Positions 1-5,245 of a stretch of 5,640 bases of DNA are shown one piece after another (the first letter of the stretch is position 1; each line of letters begins with the position of its first letter). The notes under the pieces are model-generated. The model was not told the DNA's origin and did no database searches. It worked only from the letters and a program-made list of their open reading frames with translations. A program made the translations under genes and the position numbers. This DNA comes from Actinomycetota bacterium (GTDB lineage: Bacteria > Actinomycetota > UBA4738). The stretch covers positions 1 to 5,640 of the forward strand of contig VAYC01000277.1 of NCBI GenBank assembly GCA_005885025.1, read 5' to 3'.

Positions 1-1017
1 AACGAGCCAGCGGTGCTCATCGATCCCTCGCCTGGAGCGGACGCTTGGGCGGCGGGGACGAGGGTCCGCGTTCAGGGGGGGCAGGCAACGGCGTTTTCCA
101 CCGAGCTGCCCGACCCCGCGATCGACTGCGGCGCGTTCGTGTTCGAACCCGACATCTTCGAGTTCCAGCGCGAGGCGGCAGCCGGGGACGACCACACGTT
201 GACCGGGGCCTTCGGGCGCTTGGCGGCGGCCCGGAGCATGAAGGCCGTTCCCTTGCCCGCGGGCGCGATCTGGCGGGACATCGACACCGCCAAGGACCTC
301 CGTGACTCCCGCGGGATGCTACGGAGGTCCTTGATCAAAGCGAGCGACGCGCCGATCTTCCGCTACCTGTACCGCCCGGTCTCCACGCGCGTGACCATGG
401 CCCTCGCTCCCCTGCGCATCCCGCCGGACGTGATCACCTACCTGGCCTGCCTGTTGGGGCTGACCGCTGCGTGCGCGCTGGCGTGGGAGCAGGGGCTTCT
501 CGCCGGCTTGCTCATCCAGGCCAACACCGTCCTGGACGGCGTGGACGGGGAGACGGCGCGTCTGCACTTCCGCTCCTCGCCCCGGGGTGGGGTCCTCGAC
601 GCGGTGGTCGACCGGATCGTGGACGGGTCCCTGGTGGCCGGCGTCGGCCTGTGGCTCTGGCACCCGTTCCACCCTTCGCTGGAGTTCAAGGCTGGGATCC
701 TGAGCACGTCCGCGTATGGGTGGGGCTTCATCGCCTATCTGTTCCAGGCCCGAATGAGCCGGTTCGAAGTGTCCGGGGCGAAGCGGCCCCTCGTGCTGTT
801 GCTAGGTGGAAGGGACAGTCGGCTTCTCATCCTGTCGATCGGTTCGATGATCTACCAGCCCGGCGCCGCTGTCGCCGTCGGATGGGCCCTCTACCTGTCG
901 AGCGTGTTCCGCCGCCTGTTCCTGAGGCGACGCCGGTCGGGGACGGAGCCAACTGTGCCGGCGTCGCCACACGGCGTAGGTGAACCCGCCGATCGGGATC
1001 TGCACGAAGTACGTTAG
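1..1017 (+). CDS. Nucleotidyltransferase / CDP-alcohol phosphatidyltransferase fusion, 5'-truncated
   Basis: This membrane enzyme is expected to transfer a phosphoalcohol from a CDP-alcohol to an acceptor alcohol. The frame is open to the left edge, so a GTG at 13 is probably internal and the N-terminus lies outside. Counting from that GTG, residues 1 to about 100 look like the end of a MobA-like sugar or inositol-phosphate nucleotidyltransferase, closing with the typical W-x-DIDT-x-x-DL (87-96). From about 112 comes the phosphatidyltransferase domain with the complete signature D175-x2-DG-x2-AR-x8-G192-x3-D196-x3-D200. The four aspartates are the known metal and catalytic residues. Several hydrophobic segments follow (about 138-158, 160-174, 203-216, 226-245, 258-298), then RRRR and a polar tail. 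The order resembles the bifunctional inositol-1-phosphate cytidylyltransferase/di-myo-inositol-phosphate synthases, including a GRDSRL stretch like their RDVRL. The actual substrate is inference. The last 216 bases overlap the convergent membrane gene. Confidence 0.5.
   Translation, partial: NEPAVLIDPSPGADAWAAGTRVRVQGGQATAFSTELPDPAIDCGAFVFEPDIFEFQREAAAGDDHTLTGAFGRLAAARSMKAVPLPAGAIWRDIDTAKDLRDSRGMLRRSLIKASDAPIFRYLYRPVSTRVTMALAPLRIPPDVITYLACLLGLTAACALAWEQGLLAGLLIQANTVLDGVDGETARLHFRSSPRGGVLDAVVDRIVDGSLVAGVGLWLWHPFHPSLEFKAGILSTSAYGWGFIAYLFQARMSRFEVSGAKRPLVLLLGGRDSRLLILSIGSMIYQPGAAVAVGWALYLSSVFRRLFLRRRRSGTEPTVPASPHGVGEPADRDLHEVR
291..333. repeat. Perfect 13-bp inverted repeat inside the fusion gene
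   Basis: CAAGGACCTCCGT at 291-303 is exactly repeated in reverse complement, ACGGAGGTCCTTG, at 321-333. The 17-nt loop itself contains the palindrome TCCCGCGGGA (307-316). The repeat lies at the junction between the nucleotidyltransferase and the phosphatidyltransferase domains. As mRNA it would form a strong hairpin within the coding region. The pairing is read directly from the sequence; any function is unknown. Confidence 0.5.
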
Positions 1018-1998
1018 GAAGCGGAACACCAGGACCGCGGCCACGACCTGGGGCCTGGGCGCCCCGGCCAACACGAGCCCACCGATGTACCCGAGCTCCA
1101 CGATCCCCAGGTTCCCGGGAACGATCGGCACGGCCGTACCGAGCCGAACGAAGGCGAACACGGCCAGCACCTTGGCCCAGCTGACGGTGGCGTCCGGGAC
1201 GCCGACGAACCGCAGGGCGGCCAGGAGCACGAAGTACAACGAGAGCTGGCTCGTCACCTCGGCGGCGGCGAGCACGAGCCCTCGGTTGCGCAGGACCCGG
1301 ATCAACTTGGACCGGAACCGGACGGCCACGTCGCCGCCGGTGGTGACCGGCGGCATCCGGACGATCCGCCGGAGGAGGGACGCCCCGGTCCCGATCAGGG
1401 CGCCAACGCGGTAAGCAAACGCTTCGCGCCGGATCATCTGGGCCAGGACCACGAATGTCCCGAGAACCACCCCGACGCCGGCCAGGGCCGAGGACAGCAG
1501 CTGGGCGCTCCACTCGCCGTTGATGGCCAGGACGGCCAGGGAGATGACCGGGAGGACGAACTTGAATGACATGTTCACGATGCCGGTGAGCAGCGTGGAG
1601 AGCGCGATGTCGGATGGCGCGAATCCCCACGAGCTGTACATCGCGTAGGAGACACCCACGGCGATGGCGCCTCCTCCGGGGAGCGTCATGGCCACGGAGG
1701 TGGAGGACTGGCACACCACCGCTGCCTGGGCGAGGGTGAGGCCGGGCATCGCCGCGACCAGCATCGGCCAGTACGTGACGATGTTCCATACCGAGAGCGC
1801 AACCAGGACGGCCACCTCCGTCCAGGTCAGATCGCGGACGATCTCCCACACGTCGCCGAAGTCCGCGATGCGCGGAAGGATCCCGAGGAAAACGGCTCCG
1901 ACGATGACGATCGAGATTCCAGCCCGGACCAACCGCCACGTGCGCCGGCGACCCTCGACCCGAGCCGATGTCGCGCGATTCTCGGCCGGCCTCTGCAC
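802..1998 (-). CDS. Flippase-like integral membrane protein (LPG synthase TM / UPF0104 family)
   Basis: A polytopic inner-membrane protein of the family covering the membrane part of lysylphosphatidylglycerol synthase MprF and many stand-alone proteins thought to move lipids or glycolipids. About eight hydrophobic helices are visible. Numbering from an upstream GTG at 2028, typical family stretches are LPGGGAIAVGVSYA (116-129), PGNLGIVELGYIGGLVLAG (304-322) and the final FRFLTYFVQIPIGG (335-348). I chose GTG 1998 because AAGGA (2003-2007) lies four bases upstream. The GTGs at 2028 and 2025 are also in frame but have no Shine-Dalgarno; using 2028 adds ten polar residues and gives 408 aa. The hydrophobic core ends near 958. 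The last 51 residues are a polar, low-complexity tail encoded antisense to the neighbour's last membrane segments. Proximity to a lipid-headgroup enzyme suggests a role in polar lipid or glycolipid traffic; no substrate can be read. Confidence 0.5.
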   Translation of the reverse strand: MQRPAENRATSARVEGRRRTWRLVRAGISIVIVGAVFLGILPRIADFGDVWEIVRDLTWTEVAVLVALSVWNIVTYWPMLVAAMPGLTLAQAAVVCQSSTSVAMTLPGGGAIAVGVSYAMYSSWGFAPSDIALSTLLTGIVNMSFKFVLPVISLAVLAINGEWSAQLLSSALAGVGVVLGTFVVLAQMIRREAFAYRVGALIGTGASLLRRIVRMPPVTTGGDVAVRFRSKLIRVLRNRGLVLAAAEVTSQLSLYFVLLAALRFVGVPDATVSWAKVLAVFAFVRLGTAVPIVPGNLGIVELGYIGGLVLAGAPRPQVVAAVLVFRFLTYFVQIPIGGFTYAVWRRRHSWLRPRPASPQEQAAEHARQVEGPSDGDSGAGLVDHRTDRQDEKPTVPST

Positions 1999-2002
1999 CC
2001 CG

Positions 2003-2007
2003 TCCTT
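2003..2007 (-). promoter_or_regulatory. Ribosome binding site choosing GTG 1998
   Basis: AAGGA on the minus strand sits four bases before GTG 1998. The two GTG codons further upstream (2028, 2025) have no purine-rich sequence in front of them. This makes 1998 the better supported start, but the spacing is on the short side, so the choice is not certain. Confidence 0.5.
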
Positions 2008-2031
2008 GCCGCCTGCCTGCGCCACCACTCA

Positions 2032-2037
2032 AGGATA
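2032..2037 (-). promoter_or_regulatory. Possible -10 box for the flippase-like gene
   Basis: TATCCT on the minus strand fits the loose TANNNT pattern of actinobacterial -10 boxes. Transcription would then start near 2025, giving a leader of about 27 nt before GTG 1998, or a leaderless message on GTG 2025. There is no recognisable -35 (the bases at the right distance read TCGGGC), so this is weak and could be chance. Confidence 0.5.
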
Positions 2038-2074
2038 AGGTGCACCCGGCTCCGGCCCGATCATCGGAGCTGGA

Positions 2075-2112
2075 ACGGAGGAAGGCGGCGCATCTGCGTC
2101 GCCTTCCTCCGT
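2075..2112 (-). terminator. Long stem-loop downstream of the secreted-protein gene
   Basis: ACGGAGGAAGGCG (2075-2087) pairs perfectly with CGCCTTCCTCCGT (2100-2112). The pairing continues through one more position and then CGC/GCG to a four-base loop (2092-2095). The extra position is G-U in plus-strand RNA and A-C in minus-strand RNA. The hairpin starts 43 bases after the stop codon of the minus-strand secreted-protein gene and lies before the next minus-strand gene, the expected place for a terminator. It has no real U-tract (minus strand continues TTCCAGC), so it is a U-poor terminator, a 3'-end stabilising hairpin, or a DNA palindrome. The repeat is certain; the role is inferred. Confidence 0.5.
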
Positions 2113-2155
2113 CGACAAGACCTACCGCCCGTGAAGGATCACAGGCGATGGGGTC

Positions 2156-2845
2156 CTATGTGGACGTTCCGTAAATGGCGAACATGAAGTCCGGGCCCTC
2201 GCCGAAGGCCCCGATGCATCCCTGCATGTTCGCGTAGGTCGTGCAGCCCGTCCCGAACCCATCCTGCGGGTTCTGCCACGCGGCGGCGCTATTGGCCTGC
2301 AGGGTTCGCGTCTCCCAGCCCCACTCCCCGTTGGGGGAGAACGCCATGGTCGGCTGGACCGAGACCCAGTAGGTCCCCGCCCGCATCCTGAGACCCCGGT
2401 TGCTCAACTTCAGCCTGAACGAGCCAGCAGTGTCCAGACCGTGGACCGTGATGCTCCCCAAGGCAACGCCCGGGAGGCCCCCGGCGTCCCTGTAGAAGGT
2501 GACGGTCTCGCTATCTGCCGGGCCCGGCCCGTTGAAGTACACGCCCGTCACTGTCATGGCCTTGACGAACCAGGTGTGGCCGACCGGCACGACGAAGTCG
2601 TCGGCGCCCTGCGAGTCGTAGATGTCGAAACCCGGATCCGTGAAGTTCTGAGACACGATCCCGACACCGGCGTCGTTGTCGTCCTGGCTGTACAGGACAC
2701 TCAGGACCCCTGGGACAGCTGGCCTCGCAGCCACTCCACGGTGCGCCAAGCCCGGGGCTTGCCCGGCGCTGGACGCATGTGCCATCGCACCTGGAGTGGC
2801 CACCATCGCGCCGATGGCGAGGATCGTAAAGAGTCGAAGTCGCAC
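2156..2845 (-). CDS. Secreted protein of unknown function with signal peptide
   Basis: The predicted product is 229 aa. The start is GTG 2845, preceded at seven bases by an excellent GAGGGAGG ribosome binding site. A longer frame reaching 2887 would put 14 polar residues ahead of the signal peptide and is unlikely. Residues 1-24 form a standard Sec signal (MRLRLF, hydrophobic 6-20, AHA before the predicted cut at 24/25). The mature part is rich in Gly, aromatic and Thr/Ser residues and looks like an all-beta domain. Notable stretches are YDSQGADDFVVP (76-87), VTGVYFNGPGP (99-109), AGTYWVSVQP (156-165) and WGWETRTLQ (175-183). Only two cysteines remain (201 and 210), a likely disulfide. From memory it resembles a scattered family of exported bacterial proteins of unknown function. 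No catalytic motif, sorting signal or lipobox is visible. It is probably transcribed alone, from the divergent region shared with the helicase, with the hairpin at 2075-2112 behind it. Confidence 0.5.
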   Translation of the reverse strand: MRLRLFTILAIGAMVATPGAMAHASSAGQAPGLAHRGVAARPAVPGVLSVLYSQDDNDAGVGIVSQNFTDPGFDIYDSQGADDFVVPVGHTWFVKAMTVTGVYFNGPGPADSETVTFYRDAGGLPGVALGSITVHGLDTAGSFRLKLSNRGLRMRAGTYWVSVQPTMAFSPNGEWGWETRTLQANSAAAWQNPQDGFGTGCTTYANMQGCIGAFGEGPDFMFAIYGTST

Positions 2846-2852
2846 CCTATAA

Positions 2853-2860
2853 CCTCCCTC
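2853..2860 (-). promoter_or_regulatory. Strong ribosome binding site of the secreted-protein gene
   Basis: GAGGGAGG on the minus strand lies seven bases before GTG 2845. It decides the start of the secreted-protein gene, because the next codons begin a clean signal peptide. Its strength suggests efficient translation. Confidence 0.5.
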
Positions 2861-3098
2861 GTACTGAGACGTCACATTCATGTACACCTAAGAACACCAT
2901 CAGTGGTCGGCAGCGCACCTCCTTCCTTTCCGGCGATGTGACAGCTTCTGCTTGGACAGACGAAAGGGACCGATCGCCCGCGGAACTCTGCCCCGCATCT
3001 GGTTTTCTGTCAAGCGCAAAATCGAGTTTCCCATGGACGCAGGACACCGAATGGTCCAAGGCCTTTCGCATCATCGGTCATGGGTCGGTAAGAGAGGG

Positions 3099-3125
3099 TT
3101 GGATGTCACTGGCAGGTCCTATGGT
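3099..3125 (+). promoter_or_regulatory. Weak promoter candidate for the helicase
   Basis: TATGGT (3120-3125) fits the TANNNT -10 pattern. A poor -35-like TTGGAT (3099-3104) lies 15 bases upstream, shorter than the usual spacing. If it were used, transcription would start close to 3132, exactly at the foot of the first leader hairpin. The match is weak and based on pattern only. Confidence 0.5.
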
Positions 3126-3131
3126 GCAACA

Positions 3132-3167
3132 GGCGTCCATGACGCCACGTTCCTCCTCCCGAGGAGG
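3132..3167 (+). promoter_or_regulatory. Two tandem leader hairpins, the second burying the Shine-Dalgarno
   Basis: GGCGTC (3132-3137) pairs with GACGCC (3141-3146) around a CAT loop. Immediately after, CCTCCT (3152-3157) pairs with AGGAGG (3162-3167) around CCCG. The second stem contains the whole Shine-Dalgarno of the helicase. As an alternative, CAC at 3146-3148 could also pair with the GTG start at 3172. A message starting here would have its ribosome site masked, so translation may be low or controlled. The complementarity is visible; regulation is inferred. Confidence 0.5.
3161..3167 (+). promoter_or_regulatory. Helicase ribosome binding site
   Basis: GAGGAGG followed by TGAG and then GTG 3172. 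It is close to a perfect anti-16S match, although the spacing of four is tight. It supports 3172 as the helicase start over the in-frame ATGs upstream, of which only 3103 has even a modest purine run (GAGAGG) before it. Confidence 0.5.
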
Positions 3168-3171
3168 TGAG

Positions 3172-5217
3172 GTGCCGAGCGACCTGACCGGACAACTGAA
3201 CGAGGCCCAACGGGTAGCCGTCCTCCACGAGGGCGGGCCGCTGCTGGTCGTGGCGGGAGCCGGAACGGGCAAGACCCTGACGCTGGTGAGCCGCGTGGCG
3301 CGACTGATCGAATCGGGGGTAGCGCCCGAACGGATCCTGCTTCTCACGTTCACCCGCAGGGCTGCAAGGGAGATGCTCGCCCGCGCTGCCAGCCTGGTCG
3401 GATCCTCGTCACCCGGCACGGCCAGGGTCTGTGGCGGCACGTTCCATGCCGTAGGCAACCGACTGATCCGGGCACACGGGAGAGCGCTCGGTATCCGTCC
3501 GGACTTCACCGTGATGGACCAAGCGGACGCGGCCGATCTCATGAACCTCATCCGTGGCGAGCTCGGCATGTCCGCCAGAGACCGCCGCTTCCCCCGTAAG
3601 GAGACGCTGGCCGCGATCTACTCGCGAACGGTGAACGCCCAGCTGCGCCTGGCCGAAGTCCTCGACACCGCCTTCCCCTGGTGCCGGGACGAGATCGACG
3701 GCATCCGCTCGATCTTCCGCTCCTACATCGCTCGCAAGCGGCGGCAGAACGTCATCGACTACGACGACCTCCTGCTGTACTGGCGAGCGATGGCGGCCGA
3801 CGCCATCGCCGGACCCAGATTGAAGGCGATGTTCGATCACCTCCTAGTGGACGAGTACCAGGACACCAACGCCCTCCAGGCCGACATCCTGTGGCACATG
3901 CACGGGCCGGCGGCTCACGTGACCGTGGTTGGCGACGACGCCCAGGCCATCTACTCGTTCCGTTCGGCCACGGTCCGCAATATCTTGGATTTCCCCGCAC
4001 GGTTCCCCGGGACACGAGTCGTGCGGCTCGAGCGCAACTATCGTTCCACACGGCCAATCCTGGCGGCCTCCAACGAGGTCATCTCCCGCTCGCCCGAGCG
4101 TCACGAGAAGACCCTGTGGTCGGACCGGCCGGGCACGCAGCGCCCGATGCTCATGACCTGCCTGGATGAGTCGGAGCAGAGCGACTCGGTGTGCCGCCAG
4201 GTCCTGGAGCATCGAGAGCGCGGGACGGCGCTCCGCCGCCAGGCCGTGCTGTTCCGGGCAGCGCATCACAGCGACGTGCTCGAGGTGGAGCTGGCCCGCC
4301 GCAATATCCCTTTCGTCAAGTACGGAGGGCTGAAGTTCCTGGAGGCGGCACACGTGAAGGACGTCCTGGCCCTGCTTCGGATCCTGGACAACCCCTTCGA
4401 CGAGGTGAGCTGGTTCCGGGTCCTGCAGCTCCTGGAAGGCGTGGGGCCGGCCGGGGCCGGCCGGCTGATGGAGGCACTGGGTGTTCGTCGCGAGGACCTA
4501 TCTGCTCCCTCGCCCCTTCGCCGTCTCATCGACGACCCCCCAGAGTCCTCGACGGTCCTCCGCGAACAGCTTGCCCAGCTCGGGTCGGCCCTCGCGGATT
4601 GCTCGGCCGCGGAAGCGCCCGCCGCCAGCCAGATCGAGCGCCTCCGAAGGTTCCTGAGCCCCATCTTCGAGCGGCTCTACCCGAGCGCCCGGGAACGCCT
4701 CCGGGATCTCGAGCAACTCGAACAACTCGCCTCTCGCCACCCGTCGAGGGCTCGGTTCGTCACGGAGCTGACGCTCGATCCGCCGGTCTCCACCGGCGAC
4801 CTGGCTGGCCCCCCCCTGCTGGACGAGGACTACCTCGTCCTGTCCACCATCCACTCGGCCAAGGGCCTGGAATGGGACGTCGTCCACATCATCCATGCCG
4901 CCGACGGCATGATCCCCTCCGACATGGCGACGGGCCGCCCCGAGGAGATCGAGGAGGAACGCCGGCTGCTGTACGTGGGGATGACCAGAGCCCGGGACGC
5001 CCTCTACGTGTACTTCCCTCTGCGCTATTACCGCCGGCCGAAGGGCCTGGAGGACGCCCACAGTTACGCGCAGCTCAGCCGCTTCCTGCCCGAATCAGTG
5101 CAGCGTCTGTTCGACCGTCGACGCCCCGCGGTGCGGCAGTCAGAGGAGGCGTTCGTGGGCGGCCCCTTTCGCCGGGTCCCGGAGGTCGACTCCTTCCTCG
5201 CCAGTCTTTGGGACTGA
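3172..5217 (+). CDS. UvrD/PcrA-like ATP-dependent 3'-5' DNA helicase (SF1A)
   Basis: A complete helicase of 681 aa that unwinds DNA using ATP, probably in repair or removal of protein-DNA blocks. The motifs are in order: Q motif LNEAQ (9-13); Walker A GAGTGKT (29-35); motif Ia LLTFTRRAA (57-65); TFHAVG (90-95); Walker B-type motif II VDEYQDTN (226-233); motif III VVGDDAQAIYSFR (252-264); motif IV LERNYRST (286-293); a 2B-type stretch YGGLKF (384-389); motif V LSTIHSAKGLEWD (557-569); motif VI EERRLLYVGMTRARD (595-609). All expected catalytic residues are present. GTG 3172 puts the Q motif near residue 10, as in relatives; the frame is open for 78 codons upstream but that part is not helicase-like. 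Only about 70 residues follow motif VI, so the extended C-terminal tail of PcrA is missing. DEYQD plus GDDAQAIYSFRSATVRNIL suggests the shorter UvrD-like subgroup rather than housekeeping UvrD/PcrA, so I give no symbol. It stands alone, facing a divergent secreted protein. Confidence 0.5.
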   Translation: MPSDLTGQLNEAQRVAVLHEGGPLLVVAGAGTGKTLTLVSRVARLIESGVAPERILLLTFTRRAAREMLARAASLVGSSSPGTARVCGGTFHAVGNRLIRAHGRALGIRPDFTVMDQADAADLMNLIRGELGMSARDRRFPRKETLAAIYSRTVNAQLRLAEVLDTAFPWCRDEIDGIRSIFRSYIARKRRQNVIDYDDLLLYWRAMAADAIAGPRLKAMFDHLLVDEYQDTNALQADILWHMHGPAAHVTVVGDDAQAIYSFRSATVRNILDFPARFPGTRVVRLERNYRSTRPILAASNEVISRSPERHEKTLWSDRPGTQRPMLMTCLDESEQSDSVCRQVLEHRERGTALRRQAVLFRAAHHSDVLEVELARRNIPFVKYGGLKFLEAAHVKDVLALLRILDNPFDEVSWFRVLQLLEGVGPAGAGRLMEALGVRREDLSAPSPLRRLIDDPPESSTVLREQLAQLGSALADCSAAEAPAASQIERLRRFLSPIFERLYPSARERLRDLEQLEQLASRHPSRARFVTELTLDPPVSTGDLAGPPLLDEDYLVLSTIHSAKGLEWDVVHIIHAADGMIPSDMATGRPEEIEEERRLLYVGMTRARDALYVYFPLRYYRRPKGLEDAHSYAQLSRFLPESVQRLFDRRRPAVRQSEEAFVGGPFRRVPEVDSFLASLWD

Positions 5218-5220
5218 CGA

Positions 5221-5245
5221 AGCTCGCGGGCTCAGCCCTCGAGTT
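5221..5245. terminator. Hairpin in the 14-base convergent gap, possible two-way terminator
   Basis: CTCG (5223-5226) pairs with CGAG (5240-5243) and GGGC (5228-5231) with GCCC (5235-5238), with one C/T mismatch between them and a three-base loop. A G-U and an A-U pair can be added outside. The loop is exactly the stop codon of the minus-strand decarboxylase. It lies just behind both convergent genes, where a shared terminator would be expected, but it is short and has no U-tract on either side. Confidence 0.5.

Larger units (their letters stand above)
2846..3171. other. Divergent intergenic region between secreted protein and helicase
   Basis: About 325 bases without a supported gene, lying between two divergent starts and so expected to hold promoters for both. 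No strong -35/-10 pair stands out on either strand. The plus-strand frame of the helicase is open back to a GTG at 2938, with in-frame ATGs at 3103, 3121 and 3139. The encoded peptide is unlike a helicase N-terminus and I treat it as non-coding. The part next to the helicase is rich in hairpins (3132-3146, 3152-3167). A GACGTC palindrome lies at 2868-2873. Confidence 0.5.

Noticed and set aside
827..2032. A 401-codon minus-strand frame overlapping the flippase-like gene
   Set aside because: It is rich in Arg, Gly, Pro and His with no hydrophobic segments or motifs, a typical high-GC shadow. The other minus frame over the same bases has clear membrane helices and family motifs.
2441..2941. A 166-codon plus-strand frame antisense to the secreted protein
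   Set aside because: The composition is that of a shadow frame, and the opposite strand has a signal peptide, a strong ribosome binding site and a coherent domain.
2938..3171. A 78-residue N-terminal extension of the helicase from GTG 2938
   Set aside because: The frame is open, but the peptide has no helicase-like character, no good ribosome site lies at 2938, and GAGGAGG directly precedes GTG 3172 with the Q motif nine codons later.
4443..4462. Tandem direct repeat of GGGGCCGGCC within the helicase
   Set aside because: Two copies of a 10-base GC-only unit encode an ordinary Gly/Ala-rich turn (GPAGAG) in a GC-rich gene. There is no sign of expansion or frame disruption.
4809..4816. Run of eight C as a possible phase-variable or error-prone site
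   Set aside because: The helicase frame continues correctly through it into motif V, so no frameshift is present, and a C8 run is not exceptional at this composition.
3172..5217. Helicase as part of an anti-phage system
   Set aside because: No nuclease, methyltransferase, protease or other defence partner lies beside it. Its neighbours are a secreted protein and a metabolic decarboxylase.
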